From the NCBI RefSeq assembly GCF_001857945.1, contig NZ_CP017770.1:2356001-2420000 (forward strand): DNA of 64,000 nt, given 5' to 3'. The notes beneath the pieces are model-generated. The model was not told the DNA's origin and made no database searches. It worked only from the letters and a program-made list of their open reading frames with translations. Every line of letters begins with the position of its first letter. The stretch's first letter is position 1. Of this stretch, positions 16,345 to 26,851 are shown in pieces. The translations under genes and the position numbers were made by a program. This stretch comes from Paenibacillus crassostreae. GTDB lineage: Bacteria; Bacillota; Bacilli; Paenibacillales; Paenibacillaceae.

Positions 16345-17886
16345 TCACAATTTTGATGTTAGCGTTGCGACCCCCTGATTTAATTTTCTCTTGTATTTCT
16401 TAAGAAATATAACCATTACATAATACATAAACCATAAACTAAATGCTCCTACAAACATAATCATCCCTATCGCAAGATCGTAGGGATACCCGTAAAACCC
16501 TATAGAAGTCGGCCGTACAGTGAGAAACAAGAACCAAAAAGGAGCTGCACATGCCCCATATCCGATCAAGGATAGGATTGATCTAACAAGATTTTTGGCA
16601 TATAAGCCTTTTCTCCATAATCTCCTTATTAGAAACACAAGAAAGAACGTGCCTAGAAGAATAAGTGTAATCGAGATGATGCCAAGTAGTTTGCCCAGGG
16701 TGAATGGTGCTAAGTTTGATTCCGGCTCATGCCCTAACATAACAGATGTAATCCCCTCAATCATTTGCTGCTGTATTTCAGGATGAAACTCACCAAGAAA
16801 TAACGTGATGCCTAGATCATGTTCTGGTATAAAAAGAATAGCAGTTGCTGAGCCAACCCCATCACCGGTTTTATAAAAGGTGGCATTCTGATGCAGTTCC
16901 TTCCTCTCAAAACCGCTGGCCGTATAGGACGCGTTATTCATTTCGGTGGTAACGTATCCGATTCTGGATTCTTCTATGCTATCAGGTGCCAATAAGGAGT
17001 ACTCTGCAAAGCCTAATTGAGCAGAATGGAACTTACTTAGGTCCTCAATCGTGCTGTATAGACCCCCCTCTGGATCTTGAGCACTACCAAACGCTTCAAA
17101 TGAACGGTTGATATGAACCTTATTTGCTAAAAACCAAGTATATTCTTTGGCTAATTGTGAATCTGTGATGCTATTAAGATGATGCCCGAATACTGTGTCT
17201 TTCATTTGAAGCGGATCTAGAATCTTTTGCTGAATGTAGTCATAATAACTCAACCCTGACACCTGTTCGATCACAAGTCCCAAAATACTATAACAGCCAT
17301 TGCAGTAGCTTCCTGATTGGCCTGGCTCTTGTGTAATCTCGATTTGATCAAACAATCGCACAAAGTCTTCCAGTGAATCACGGGCTTTATTATCCTCAAA
17401 AACGAGTCCATCGGTCTGAAATGAGCCAATCCCCCCTGCCGAATGAGTCAAGAGATGCCGCAAAGTAATTTGGTCAGTAAGTTCTTTTTGTTTAAATTGA
17501 AACCAAGGGATGTATGTACTGACGGTCTGATCAATATCTAATAGCCCCTCATGCTGTAATTGATAAATGGCCGTTGCTGTAAAAGATTTTGTAACGGAAG
17601 CGATGGAGTATACTGTGTTTTCATTAGGCATTTGCTCCCGCTCTAAGTCTAGCTTTCCGAATCCTTGCGACCGAATCAGCTTATCCTGATGAGTAATTCC
17701 AAGCACACCGCCAACTATGTCATTCCGCTCCATTTGCTCATTGAAATAAGATACTGCTTGATCTAGTCTTTCTTCGCTAATCACTGAATCCTGTATCCCC
17801 TCTGCCATTGCCTCGGATGTAAATGGAATAGTTAATATGAACACCATCATAATCAACAGGATTGGTTTGATCCATCTCACCCTCAT
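16345..17886 (-). CDS. beta-lactamase-family serine hydrolase with C-terminal membrane domain
   Basis: The 513-residue protein has a signal peptide (to about residue 28) and a class C beta-lactamase/esterase fold. The catalytic motif is Ser97-Val-Thr-Lys100 in YSIASVTKSFTATAIYQL; SYCNGCYSILG supplies the second motif (Tyr-x-Asn). After about residue 390 come four hydrophobic segments, including LLGIISITLILLGTFFLVFL, so the enzyme is tethered to the membrane facing outside. Such proteins in Paenibacillus are thought to hydrolyse peptides or esters of the envelope; the substrate is unknown. It is a single-gene unit with start signal AAAGGAGGAAG. Confidence 0.88.
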   Translation of the reverse strand: MRVRWIKPILLIMMVFILTIPFTSEAMAEGIQDSVISEERLDQAVSYFNEQMERNDIVGGVLGITHQDKLIRSQGFGKLDLEREQMPNENTVYSIASVTKSFTATAIYQLQHEGLLDIDQTVSTYIPWFQFKQKELTDQITLRHLLTHSAGGIGSFQTDGLVFEDNKARDSLEDFVRLFDQIEITQEPGQSGSYCNGCYSILGLVIEQVSGLSYYDYIQQKILDPLQMKDTVFGHHLNSITDSQLAKEYTWFLANKVHINRSFEAFGSAQDPEGGLYSTIEDLSKFHSAQLGFAEYSLLAPDSIEESRIGYVTTEMNNASYTASGFERKELHQNATFYKTGDGVGSATAILFIPEHDLGITLFLGEFHPEIQQQMIEGITSVMLGHEPESNLAPFTLGKLLGIISITLILLGTFFLVFLIRRLWRKGLYAKNLVRSILSLIGYGACAAPFWFLFLTVRPTSIGFYGYPYDLAIGMIMFVGAFSLWFMYYVMVIFLKKYKRKLNQGVATLTSKL

Positions 17887-18071
17887 CTTCCTCCTTTGAA
17901 CCGAGTTTTGTCATTATCGGTTATTTCATACGTACAGACACAACACAACGTTTCAAATTTTTTCCACTTTCATTCAGATTGATGATGACCAATATAACAA
18001 TTTTTGTAAACTATATTTAATAAGCACAGTATATTCTTTAGTTATTGAAGTAGAATTTTTTTGATACACGC

Positions 18072-18121
18072 TATAATTGACCTCAGAGGAGGACTAATTC
18101 AAATAAATGTAAGCGCTTTAT
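18072..18121 (+). promoter_or_regulatory. xylanase promoter -10 and cre site
   Basis: TATAAT lies at 18072-18077, with no good -35 at the right distance. About 30 bases downstream, TGTAAGCGCTTTAT (18108-18121) matches the cre consensus TGNAANCGNWNNCA except in the last two bases. CcpA bound there would act as a roadblock when glucose is present, as expected for a polysaccharide-degrading enzyme. Confidence 0.5.
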
Positions 18122-18153
18122 ATTATCAAATCATTTTAGGAGGGATGCATCAA

Positions 18154-21100
18154 ATGAGTAGAAAGTTCAAAAGAGTCATCTCAATCTTACTCGCAGCAGC
18201 TTTGCTGATTCCATCAATCTGGCTCGCGCCAGTTGCGAAAGCGGCGGGATCGATAGAACAACCAGATACGGTAACAATTTACCACGAATCCTTTGCTGAC
18301 GGTAAAGGAGCTGCAACGCAATCGGGTGGCGCTAGCCTAACACCTGTCATCGATAAGGCTTTTGCCGGAAATGCTGACCGAGCAGCTTTATATGTAAGTA
18401 ACAGAACGAACACCTGGGATGCGATTGATTTCAAATTCGCCGATATCGGATTGGAAAATGGTAAAACCTACACAGTGACTACATCTGTATATGTTGACGC
18501 TGATGTGACTGTGCCTAGTGGCGCACAAGCTTATCTTCAAACGGTAGAGAGTTACGGCTTCTTGGCAGGCGCAGATTTTGTAGCTGGATCAGCTTTCACT
18601 ATGACCAAAGAATTTACCGTGGATATGGACAAGGATTCTGCCCTACGCGTTCAATCAAGCGAGGATGGAAAGACTGTTCCATTCTATATTGGGGATGTAT
18701 TGATCACCGAAAAGGTGGCTTCGAGCGGTGGAGAACCGCAGAGAGACCCAGCTTTACCATTCAACACAATTACCTTCGAGAATCAAACAAAGGGTGATTT
18801 AGTAGGCAGAGCAGGTACAGAAACGCTGACTGTCACCAAAGAGGCTAATCATACCGAAGGCGGTTCATACGCTCTGAAGGTAGAGGGCAGAACAAACACT
18901 TGGCACGGCCCGACTTTACGTGTGGAGAAATATGTTGATAAGGGCTTTGAATATACCATTTCGGTCTGGGTCAAACTGATTGATCCCGCAAGCTCACAGC
19001 TTCAGCTATCTACACAAGTTGGTAATACCAGTCCAAGTTATAACACCATTCTATCCAAAACAATCACTAATAACGATGGATGGGTACTATACGAAGGCAA
19101 ATACCGTTATACCAGCGTAGGCGATGAATATTTGACCATCTATGTGGAAAGCTCAAGCAACAGTACGGCTTCTTTCTATATCGACGATGTCAGTTTTGTA
19201 AAAGGCTCAGAACCGATTTCCGTGCAGAAAGATTTGACTCCAATTAAAACGGCATATGAGAATAATTTTCTGATCGGAAATGCGGTATCAATGGCAGATC
19301 TGGAAGGCTCTCGACTTGAGCTTCTCAAGCTGCATCACAATGTTGTCACAACAGAAAACGCAATGAAACCAGATTACACATATAATGACGAGAAAGAATT
19401 TGACTTTACAGCAGAGAATGCGCTTGTTGATAAAGTTCTGGCTGAGGGACTTAAGCTGCACGGACACGTGCTAGTATGGCATCAGCAGATGCCAACGTGG
19501 CTGAGTACTTCTGAAGACGGTTCCCCTTTGAATAGAGATGTAGCTCTAGCAAATCTGAAGACCCATATCGAAACGGTCATGAAGAATTACGGCGATAAGG
19601 TTATTTCATGGGACATCGTAAACGAAGCGATGAGCGATAATCCACCTAACCCGTCGGATTGGAAAGCGTCTCTGCGACAATCCCCTTGGAAAGCTGCCAT
19701 CGGAGATGACTATATAGAGCAAGCTTATTTGATTGCAAGGGAAGTATTGGACGAAAATGGTTGGGATATCAAGCTTTATTACAACGATTACAACGAAGAT
19801 AATCAAAATAAAGCTATGGCTATTTACAACATGATCAAAGAAATTAATGATAGGTATGCGCTGACACACGATGGTAAACTCCTTATCGACGGTATGGGTA
19901 TGCAAGCGCATTACAATATCAATACCAAGCCGGAAAATGTTAAAAATTCCTTGGATAAATTTATTTCCTTAGGAGTAGAAGTAAGTATAACCGAGCTTGA
20001 TATTACAGCCGGAAGCGACTCTGTGATCTCTGAGAAAGAAGCCAATGCTCAAGGCTATTTATACGCACAACTGATGAATATTTACAAGGATCACGCCTCT
20101 AATATAGCACGTGTTACATTCTGGGGACTTAATGACGCCACGAGTTGGAGAGCCGCGCAAAGTCCGTTGTTGTTTGATAAGGACCTGCAAGCCAAACCAG
20201 CTTACTACGGTGTAATCGATCCAGATAAATTTATCGAAGAACATCCACCTGCATCAACAATCGCAAACCAAGCAATCGCTAAATATGCTACGCCTGTAAT
20301 AGACGGGACTGTAGACAGCGTATGGAGCAAGACTAATGAAATACCGATTAATCGGTATCAGATGGCTTGGCAAGGATCAAGTGGTGTGGCCAAGGCTCTA
20401 TGGGATGATCAAAATCTGTATGTTCTAATCCAGGTTAGCGATGCACAGCTTGATAAGAGTAGTGCGAACGCCTATGAGCAAGATTCTATCGAAATCTTCC
20501 TAGACCAAAACAATGCAAAATCATTCTCCTATCAAGATGACGATGGACAGTACAGAGTAAATTTTGACAACGAAACTTCATTTAATCCGGAAGATATTGC
20601 TACTGACTTTGTATCGGCAACTAAGGTTTCCGGAACTAACTATACCGTTGAAGTAAAGATACCGCTTAAATCAATAACTCCGACTAATAATACAAAACTA
20701 GGTTTCGATGTACAGATCAATGATGCTAAGGACGGTGGCCGTCAAAGTGTTGCCGCATGGAACGATACAACCGGTCAAGGATTTCAAGACACTTCCGTGT
20801 ACGGCGAGCTTACACTCACCAACGCGCTAGCCGCTCCTTCAAGCTTAACAGCAACAGCTTTGAATCATCATGTCATTAAATTGGATTGGGATAATGTTAA
20901 TAATGAGTCTTCCACTACTTATAGTGTATATCGCTCAACAACTGTAAAAGGACAATATGATATAGTTGCTGAAAATTTAAGTAACTCTGAATATGTGGAC
21001 AATAAGTTAGCTGCTGCAACAACTTACTACTACAAAGTTGTTGCAGTGACCCCATCCAACATTTCTGAACCTGCAACAACGCATACAACAACTAAAGCAC

Positions 21101-22287
21101 TGCCGCAAATTAATAATCCAGATCCTAATTCGAATTCAAACCCAAATTCTGAAGGGAAAGTTGTACAAACTCCAGATGAATCGGTGAAGATCGAGACAAC
21201 TGTGAAGACCGTCAACGGACGTGTAGAAGTCACAATTTCTAACAACAACTTGAAAAAGGCGCTTGAACGAATTGCTTCAGTAGCAAATGGCAAGAAACAA
21301 GTCGTAGTCGATGTGGCAAAACAAGCAGATGCAAAATCATATGAAGTTCGATTATCCACTCAAAGCTTGAAAGGTGAAGAAAACTTTGTAATTGTGATGA
21401 AGACAGAACATGCAACGGTCGAGATACCAAGTAATATCCTGTCCAACATGACGGAGAACGCTGAGCAAGTATCCATCCGCGTAGCCAAGGTTACTACAGA
21501 CAACTTGGATGCTACCACTCGTGAACTAATTGGTAATCGTCCGGTACTGGATCTAAGCGTAGTAGTCGATGACAAAGTCATTGCTTGGAACAACCCGCAT
21601 GCACCTGTAACCATCTCTGTTCCTTACAAGCCGACAGCAGAAGAACTAAGCAATCCGGATTCGATCATAGTTTGGTACATCGCTGACAATGGCGATGTGA
21701 CATCGATCCCGAATGGCCGTTATGATGCAACAACCGGAATGGTTATATTCCAGACGACCCACTTTAGCACTTATGCTGTGACTTCCGTCGTCAAAACTTT
21801 CGATGATCTGAAGAATGTGCCATGGGCGAAGCAAGCCATTGACGCATTGGCAGCTCGTGATATCATCAAAGGAACCTCTGCTGACAGCTTCTCTCCTGAA
21901 GCTTCCATCAAGAGAGCGGATGCCATCGCCCTCCTTGTAAGAGCACTTGAATTGCAAGGTACAGAGAACAATGACGCGATGTTCAGTGATGTTGAAAAAA
22001 CTGCCTATTATTATGATGAGCTAGTTATCGCAAAGGAACTGGGTATCGCTACGGGCTTGGGAGATAATAAGTTCAAGCCAAACAGTAATATCTCCCTTCA
22101 AGATATGATGGTGCTAACGACACGCGCACTGGAGGTAGCTGGTAAACAAGTCGAAGTCAGCGGAGCTTTAGATGCTATTCCTGACGCGCCGAGTATTTCC
22201 AATTACGCGAACGGCAAGATTGCACCAAACAAAGACCTCACCCGCGCTGAAGCAGCAGTCATCCTGTATCGAATCTGGAATCTATAA
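18154..22287 (+). CDS. multidomain GH10 endo-xylanase, SLH-anchored
   Basis: The 1377-residue secreted enzyme cuts internal beta-1,4-xylan bonds at the cell surface. In order: signal peptide (1-29, ending VAKAAG), two CBM4/9/22-like modules (about 40-195 and 203-350), the GH10 barrel (about 360-700) with acid/base Glu491 in WDIVNEAM and nucleophile Glu614 in ITELDI, a CBM9 module (about 708-890), a fibronectin type III module (about 893-985), an unassigned region (about 990-1215), and SLH repeats (from Phe1216). The third SLH repeat appears shortened. I chose the ATG at 18154, preceded by AGGAGGG; a longer TTG-started frame has no ribosome binding site. It is monocistronic. Confidence 0.93.
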   Translation: MSRKFKRVISILLAAALLIPSIWLAPVAKAAGSIEQPDTVTIYHESFADGKGAATQSGGASLTPVIDKAFAGNADRAALYVSNRTNTWDAIDFKFADIGLENGKTYTVTTSVYVDADVTVPSGAQAYLQTVESYGFLAGADFVAGSAFTMTKEFTVDMDKDSALRVQSSEDGKTVPFYIGDVLITEKVASSGGEPQRDPALPFNTITFENQTKGDLVGRAGTETLTVTKEANHTEGGSYALKVEGRTNTWHGPTLRVEKYVDKGFEYTISVWVKLIDPASSQLQLSTQVGNTSPSYNTILSKTITNNDGWVLYEGKYRYTSVGDEYLTIYVESSSNSTASFYIDDVSFVKGSEPISVQKDLTPIKTAYENNFLIGNAVSMADLEGSRLELLKLHHNVVTTENAMKPDYTYNDEKEFDFTAENALVDKVLAEGLKLHGHVLVWHQQMPTWLSTSEDGSPLNRDVALANLKTHIETVMKNYGDKVISWDIVNEAMSDNPPNPSDWKASLRQSPWKAAIGDDYIEQAYLIAREVLDENGWDIKLYYNDYNEDNQNKAMAIYNMIKEINDRYALTHDGKLLIDGMGMQAHYNINTKPENVKNSLDKFISLGVEVSITELDITAGSDSVISEKEANAQGYLYAQLMNIYKDHASNIARVTFWGLNDATSWRAAQSPLLFDKDLQAKPAYYGVIDPDKFIEEHPPASTIANQAIAKYATPVIDGTVDSVWSKTNEIPINRYQMAWQGSSGVAKALWDDQNLYVLIQVSDAQLDKSSANAYEQDSIEIFLDQNNAKSFSYQDDDGQYRVNFDNETSFNPEDIATDFVSATKVSGTNYTVEVKIPLKSITPTNNTKLGFDVQINDAKDGGRQSVAAWNDTTGQGFQDTSVYGELTLTNALAAPSSLTATALNHHVIKLDWDNVNNESSTTYSVYRSTTVKGQYDIVAENLSNSEYVDNKLAAATTYYYKVVAVTPSNISEPATTHTTTKALPQINNPDPNSNSNPNSEGKVVQTPDESVKIETTVKTVNGRVEVTISNNNLKKALERIASVANGKKQVVVDVAKQADAKSYEVRLSTQSLKGEENFVIVMKTEHATVEIPSNILSNMTENAEQVSIRVAKVTTDNLDATTRELIGNRPVLDLSVVVDDKVIAWNNPHAPVTISVPYKPTAEELSNPDSIIVWYIADNGDVTSIPNGRYDATTGMVIFQTTHFSTYAVTSVVKTFDDLKNVPWAKQAIDALAARDIIKGTSADSFSPEASIKRADAIALLVRALELQGTENNDAMFSDVEKTAYYYDELVIAKELGIATGLGDNKFKPNSNISLQDMMVLTTRALEVAGKQVEVSGALDAIPDAPSISNYANGKIAPNKDLTRAEAAVILYRIWNL

Positions 22288-22331
22288 TTACAACCAAGAA
22301 AAAACTTGATAGTTGATAAAAAATATCCAGC

Positions 22332-22364
22332 CAGCGCGTACCGATGCTCTATCGGTGCGCGCTG
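22332..22364 (+). terminator. terminator of the xylanase gene
   Basis: CAGCGCGTACCGAT and ATCGGTGCGCGCTG form a 14-base stem with one G-U wobble and a 5-base loop, followed by TTTGAATTT. Confidence 0.85.
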
Positions 22365-22408
22365 TTTGAATTTGGTCTGAATACGCTGGTAAATTTATCA
22401 GCTACTTG

Positions 22409-23689
22409 CTACATTCCCTTTTGCCATTTCTGGCTATTCTCATCTCCAAAATGTGCAGGATTACGTTCTATTTGAGTAATATCATATCCTGTCGGACTTT
22501 GGAAAAGCCGAATCCCCAATGCCGGTGCCACTGCATAAATGTGATCAAAGATATCCGACTGAATTGATTCATATACCGCCCAATCGGTATCGTTGCTGAA
22601 AGCGTAAATTTCCATCGGCAACCCACTATCCCCTGGCGCTAACTGCCTAACAAGGAGCGTCATTTGTTTATTGATTTTGGGATGATTCTTGAGATATTGA
22701 TGTATATACACTCTGAATACACCAATGTTGGTAAGCTGTCTTCCGTTTACTTTATTGGATGTATTAATTTGATTGTCCGTATTATACTCTTCGATTTCAC
22801 TTACTCTTGTCGTTATATATTCCGATAGAAAATGAATCTTCTTAAATTCCTCAATCATTTCCTCCGTGCAGAAATGTATGCTGCTTGTGTCTATATAGAT
22901 ACAACGCTTAATCCTTCTACCACCAGAAACTTGCATACCTCTCCAATTTTTAAAAGAGTCTGAAATCAGAGCATAGCTAGGGATCATAGTGATAGTTTTA
23001 TCAAAATTCATAACCTTCACAGTATTCAATGTGATATCAATGACGTCACCGTCTGCATTGTATTTAGGCATCTCAATCCAGTCACCAACACGTACCATAT
23101 CGTTGGATGACAATTGAATGCCTGCCACTAGGCCTAATATCGAGTCCTTAAAAATTAACATCAGAACAGCCGATAATGCACCAAGACCACTGAGAATGAT
23201 TAACGGATTCTGGCCGATGAGGTTCGAGATAATCACTATGCTACCAATGATAAATAGAATGATCTTCACAACCTGAATATATCCCTTGATTGGTCTGACC
23301 TTGGATATTGCAAATGAACGGTATATATCATCAAAGGCATTCAGCAGCGCATTAAGGATCGCTATGGTCACAATCATCATATAAGTTAATGCGCCCTTTT
23401 CAATCCAATATTGATAGACGGGAAATACAGCCCCAGAATAATAGAGAATGATGGCAGGAACGATATGAGATATCTTGTGAAAAACTTTTTTCTCCAAAAT
23501 TATATTATCCCACGTGTACCGATTGTTCGTAATGATATGAATAATAACCTTCAGAACTATTTTTTTGGCTATATAATTAACCAGTATACAGACCCCAGCT
23601 ATAAAAATGACCATGATGGTATTTGAAAGATAATCAACAGTTTGTGAACTTATTCCGAATCTAGCTAATTGACTTCTTATGAATTCCAT
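22409..23689 (-). CDS. MscS-family mechanosensitive channel
   Basis: The 426-residue membrane protein has several N-terminal helices followed by the MscS pore region: LSGLGALSAVLMLIFKDSILGLVAGIQ near residue 190 is the pore-lining helix, and NDMVRVGDWIEMPKYNADGDVIDITLNTVKV is the beta domain. The long C-terminal part resembles the YbdG branch. Such channels open under membrane tension and release solutes during osmotic downshift. The ATG follows TTAGGAGGAAACA. It is transcribed alone. Confidence 0.9.
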   Translation of the reverse strand: MEFIRSQLARFGISSQTVDYLSNTIMVIFIAGVCILVNYIAKKIVLKVIIHIITNNRYTWDNIILEKKVFHKISHIVPAIILYYSGAVFPVYQYWIEKGALTYMMIVTIAILNALLNAFDDIYRSFAISKVRPIKGYIQVVKIILFIIGSIVIISNLIGQNPLIILSGLGALSAVLMLIFKDSILGLVAGIQLSSNDMVRVGDWIEMPKYNADGDVIDITLNTVKVMNFDKTITMIPSYALISDSFKNWRGMQVSGGRRIKRCIYIDTSSIHFCTEEMIEEFKKIHFLSEYITTRVSEIEEYNTDNQINTSNKVNGRQLTNIGVFRVYIHQYLKNHPKINKQMTLLVRQLAPGDSGLPMEIYAFSNDTDWAVYESIQSDIFDHIYAVAPALGIRLFQSPTGYDITQIERNPAHFGDENSQKWQKGM

Positions 23690-23908
23690 TGTTTCCTCCT
23701 AAACACTTTTTATTAGGCTACTAGTATAGAATAGTTTTCAATACTAGGCAAAGGTTAGGGGAATAAATCATCATTTTTTTAAAGTTCGCAAGACTAATAA
23801 GAGAACCACATTTACTGCTCTCGCAATCTTTCTGAAACTTAATGGTTATCATTTCATAATACTTTGGTACACGTGTGAATAATTTCTGGAATAAACCTGG
23901 GAAATTGC

Positions 23909-23933
23909 AAAAAAAGAACACCTCATGGTGTCC
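23909..23933 (-). terminator. terminator of the soluble chemoreceptor gene
   Basis: On the minus strand GGACACC and GGTGTTC form a 7-base stem with a 4-base loop, followed by TCTTTTTTTG. It starts 14 bases after the stop codon. Confidence 0.85.
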
Positions 23934-23947
23934 GTCGTTATGGTAAA

Positions 23948-24766
23948 TTATAATCTTTTTGCGAATTGATTTAGCTGCTCCGACATCCGATGAACCTCTT
24001 CAATAAATTCAAAAATCTGTCGGGATGACGTGGACTGGCGTTCAATGGTTGCCGTCATACTTTCAATGGATACGCGCATTCCGTTTATTGCCTCTTCGAA
24101 TGTTTTTAGTGTATCCTGAATTGAATTCGTGGAAGTAAGCGTTCCATTGGACAATTTCCGTATCTCATCGGCTATAATACCGAATCCTCTTCCTCGATCC
24201 CCTGCATGAGCTGCTTCAATTGCCGCATTAATGCCTAGTAAGTGAGTCTGATCCGCTACTCTTCTGACAATCGATACAACTTTGTCCGCTTCATTTACAT
24301 GTTCTGCCGTTCGATGGGCGAGCGTAAGAAGCTGCATGGCAGACTCCGCCAGTACAACCGAACCTTCTGTGACCTCAGAGAGCTGATTGGTGGCCTGTGT
24401 TAACGAACTCGACATTTGTTCGGCAATCGCTATTAATTCACTTTGTTTTCGAAGCTGAATGGCTATACCTCCGATTACATGGCCATTAGAATCATGAAGT
24501 GGTGTTGCTGTCCCCGTAAATTCAAACCCATAAAATGCTGCAGATACTTCCGACCTTAATGCAATATCTTCTCGAATTGCCTGCGATAACGGTTCTTCTT
24601 GCTGTAACGATTGTCCGACGCATATCTTTAAATCAATATTTTCGCCAGGCCAATAAGCAATAAATTTTTCTGTGTCACAAATAGCAATCGATAATTCTGC
24701 AGGAACTGCAGCTTTTAGAATTGGAACCATTGCAACCACAGTTTCCAGCGATTCAATTCTGTTCAT
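23948..24766 (-). CDS. soluble methyl-accepting chemotaxis protein, YfmS-like
   Basis: The 272-residue protein has no membrane segment. An N-terminal PAS/GAF-like sensory region (about 1-105, with GFEFTGTATPLHDSNGHVIGGIAI) is joined to a short MCP signalling hairpin whose conserved tip reads ADQTHLLGINAAIEAAHAGDRGRGFGIIADEIRKLS. That matches B. subtilis YfmS, a cytoplasmic chemoreceptor. It would pass a signal to CheA/CheW; the ligand is unknown. The ATG follows GAGGAGAATCTGAG. Confidence 0.88.
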   Translation of the reverse strand: MNRIESLETVVAMVPILKAAVPAELSIAICDTEKFIAYWPGENIDLKICVGQSLQQEEPLSQAIREDIALRSEVSAAFYGFEFTGTATPLHDSNGHVIGGIAIQLRKQSELIAIAEQMSSSLTQATNQLSEVTEGSVVLAESAMQLLTLAHRTAEHVNEADKVVSIVRRVADQTHLLGINAAIEAAHAGDRGRGFGIIADEIRKLSNGTLTSTNSIQDTLKTFEEAINGMRVSIESMTATIERQSTSSRQIFEFIEEVHRMSEQLNQFAKRL

Positions 24767-24921
24767 CTCAGATTCTCCTCAATCATTAACTATGTATTTA
24801 AAATTTTAACAATCTTATGTATCAAACATTTAATATTAGCACCATTAATTAATATTGTAAATATACAAATTATCCATTATCTTGAATAATCATTGATTAC
24901 TCATGGACATGAATAAAGCAA

Positions 24922-24947
24922 AGAGAGTACCTCTCGCGGTACTCTCT
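24922..24947 (-). terminator. terminator left of the tmRNA-like fragment
   Basis: AGAGAGTACC and GGTACTCTCT form a perfect 10-base stem with a 6-base loop. On the minus strand it is followed by TTTGCTTTATT. It lies where the transcript of the prolyl hydroxylase gene would end. Confidence 0.75.
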
Positions 24948-25010
24948 CATAGGTTTAGAGAAACTACCTTTATAGGGTTCTCCTCAAGGTGTCTCTTCTG
25001 ATAATAAATA

Positions 25011-25107
25011 TGGAGACGAGGGGAGTCGAACCCCTGCCCGAAAATATTGGCCATAAAGTGCGCTCCACGATGGGCGTAGTCAAAGTTTTGATATCACCTG
25101 AGAGTTA
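25011..25107 (-). pseudogene. fragment of a tmRNA 3' end (ssrA remnant 1)
   Basis: About 97 bases match the 3' part of the true ssrA at 28260, including the acceptor 3' strand, T-arm (GGGAGTCGAACCCC), the segment CCGAAAATATTGGC and a weaker match further in (GGCGTAGTC, TTGAT-TCACC). The acceptor strand differs (GAGACG instead of GAGGCG). No 5' tmRNA half or tag reading frame is nearby, so it cannot be a working tmRNA. It is probably a displaced attachment-site copy left by insertion at ssrA. The rest of the 402-base gap holds a terminator and nothing else I recognise. Confidence 0.75.
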
Positions 25108-25168
25108 CTAGAATTAATAACATCCTAACTTTCCATTGTTTCCAAATACTCAGTAAATGACCATTCAT

Positions 25169-25816
25169 CTAGGAGAAGCGAAAGACTTGTCTTCTCATCC
25201 ACATCGTTGCAACCCACTTTTCCCCTTTGATCACTGGTGTACCTGCATGCAAGGTAAGATCGTTTAATTCATGATTACTGTAAAAATATTCGAAGTAGAC
25301 CGCCATGCCTTTGCTAGGAAAAATAGATAAATTAAGCATGGGGAATGTCGTTTCTCCGCCATCCTCTACATCATTCAAATACATCACGAGCGTACTAATT
25401 CGATTGTTGGTACTTGCTCGACTCGTTTCTGCGAAGAAATCATAATGAGGTTGATACTCTTGGCCAGGGGTATACAGCAGAATTTGCAAGCCATCACTAT
25501 TCTCAACAGGAATATTCATAATTTGAGAGAATCGCTTCTCGATTCTTGTAACCGTCTCATTCTCCTCACAGAAAACCCCGCTACTCGTTCTAATTTGATT
25601 GACCGCATGATCTTGGCCTATCTTTGAACGTTGCAATTGTTCCCTAGAATGATTAATTAGCTCATCGCATTCCTCATCACTAAGAACATTTCCTAATACG
25701 ACAACCAGAGGTTCCTCATACTTGGCAATAATTCGAATCTCTCGATCTTCTGTCTTGATCGTATTTCCAGCATGATCAAATATCGTCCGCTCTTTCTCCG
25801 TCGTATTCCCTATCAT
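25169..25816 (-). CDS. 2-oxoglutarate/Fe(II) oxygenase, prolyl 4-hydroxylase-like
   Basis: The 215-residue protein belongs to the P4Hc family, close in size to the Bacillus anthracis prolyl 4-hydroxylase. The iron ligands are His and Asp in YQPHYDFF and His in LTLHAGTPVIKGEKW, where the Lys binds 2-oxoglutarate. It would hydroxylate prolines in a protein such as a collagen-like repeat or a translation factor; the target is unknown. I chose the ATG at 25816 with TAGGGGC nine bases upstream; an ATG at 25849 extends the frame without a clear site. It lies between the two ssrA remnants. Confidence 0.88.
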   Translation of the reverse strand: MIGNTTEKERTIFDHAGNTIKTEDREIRIIAKYEEPLVVVLGNVLSDEECDELINHSREQLQRSKIGQDHAVNQIRTSSGVFCEENETVTRIEKRFSQIMNIPVENSDGLQILLYTPGQEYQPHYDFFAETSRASTNNRISTLVMYLNDVEDGGETTFPMLNLSIFPSKGMAVYFEYFYSNHELNDLTLHAGTPVIKGEKWVATMWMRRQVFRFS

Positions 25817-25983
25817 TTTTATGCAGCCCCTATAGTATGACATTACCACAAAAATAACATACCATTAAATGGAATAATTAGCTCGAACTACTTCAGAAAC
25901 AGTAAATAATCAAACAGCGTGGCTGTTTTCGCAAGGACTCCCTTCATTTCCATATAACCGCCATGTATACAGAACAACAAAAA

Positions 25984-26031
25984 AGACACCTAAAAGGTGT
26001 CTCTTCTGATAATAAGTATAGAGGCGAGGGG
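25984..26031 (-). repeat. ssrA remnant 2 with its terminator
   Basis: Bases 25994-26031 match 24986-25023 at about 34 of 38 positions, covering a terminator arm, the spacer CTCTTCTGATAATAA and the acceptor sequence GAGGCGAGGGG of tmRNA. The left part is a complete terminator for the minus strand: AGACACCT pairs with AGGTGTCT, followed by a U-run. Beyond 26032 the match to tmRNA stops. It looks like a second displaced 3' end of ssrA. Confidence 0.65.
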
Positions 26032-26113
26032 TGGACGTGCAGGGCCACAATTCAGTGTAACAATGCTTTATTCAACACGTTGATTAAACTATAGCTCACC
26101 TTCGGCAAATCCT

Positions 26114-26743
26114 TTATAGCTGGGGATTAGCGAGTCCAAGTAGCTCGCTTACGGTCAAGAACCGATAACCTTCGGCAGCAAGCTCTTCTACCAATACCTG
26201 AACAGCTTTAATCGTTTGAGAACGTTCGCCATACCCGTCATGAAACAAAAATATACTACCATTTTCGATGGTTGGTCTCGTATGATCCAGAATAAAGTCA
26301 ACACCAGGTTGTTCCCAATCCTTCGCCTCACCGTTCACGGCACCGATTGAGTGGTATCCGAACTCTGCTGCAAGCAAAAGAATATCGTCATTAACACCAA
26401 AAAACGGTGGTCTGAAGTTCAATACAGGCTTTCCCGTCAACTTACGAATCCTCTCATCCGCCTGCTGCAATTCAGCCCGCGCCTCGTCTACCGTCAATTT
26501 TGTCATATCAGGATGCGAGTATGTATGATTGGCAATCTCATGCCCGGCAAGATGAACCTCTGTTGCGATATCCTCGAACGCATTGATCTCTTGACCGATC
26601 ATAAAAAAGGTCGCTTTACCATTATTGCTGCGGAAGATATCCAGAATCTGTTTCGTGTATAACGGATGCGGGCCATCATCAAACGTAAAAGCGACGGCCT
26701 TTTCCTGGGTTAGGACCTTATGTACTAACGATAATTTGGCCAT
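26114..26743 (-). CDS. polysaccharide deacetylase (NodB domain)
   Basis: The 209-residue protein is a bare NodB-type carbohydrate esterase 4 domain. AFTFDDGPHP holds the catalytic base and metal Asp, HEIANHTYSHPDM holds the metal-binding His pair, and FRPPFFG and IFLFHDG are the later motifs. It would remove acetyl groups from peptidoglycan, chitin oligomers or a related polysaccharide. No signal peptide or membrane anchor is visible, so either it acts inside or an N-terminal part was lost. The ATG overlaps the end of an AraC-like remnant (TGAATG), and an upstream GGGAGG serves as ribosome binding site. Confidence 0.88.
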   Translation of the reverse strand: MAKLSLVHKVLTQEKAVAFTFDDGPHPLYTKQILDIFRSNNGKATFFMIGQEINAFEDIATEVHLAGHEIANHTYSHPDMTKLTVDEARAELQQADERIRKLTGKPVLNFRPPFFGVNDDILLLAAEFGYHSIGAVNGEAKDWEQPGVDFILDHTRPTIENGSIFLFHDGYGERSQTIKAVQVLVEELAAEGYRFLTVSELLGLANPQL

Positions 26744-26851
26744 TCATATTCCTCCCGATTCATATAGTATGAATGCATTCGAATGCATCCAGTATTGCTG
26801 CGGCGTAACACCCTCAGTTTTTCTAAAAATCCTCAGGAGTATCTCATTCAA
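26744..26851 (-). pseudogene. C-terminal remnant of an AraC-family regulator
   Basis: About 35 codons in frame read EILLRIFRKTEGVTPQQYW, which matches the last helix and signature of AraC/XylS DNA-binding domains. The frame has a stop just upstream and no start, and the remainder of the regulator is absent. It is a broken gene end immediately before the deacetylase gene. Confidence 0.65.

Noticed and set aside
18061..18153. Upstream extension of the xylanase from a TTG codon
   Set aside because: It would place a charged stretch and an internal ribosome binding site before the signal peptide; the ATG at 18154 has AGGAGGG and gives a normal signal sequence.
25011..25107. A second working tmRNA gene
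   Set aside because: There is no 5' half, tag frame or pseudoknot region within the following bases, so only a 3' fragment exists.
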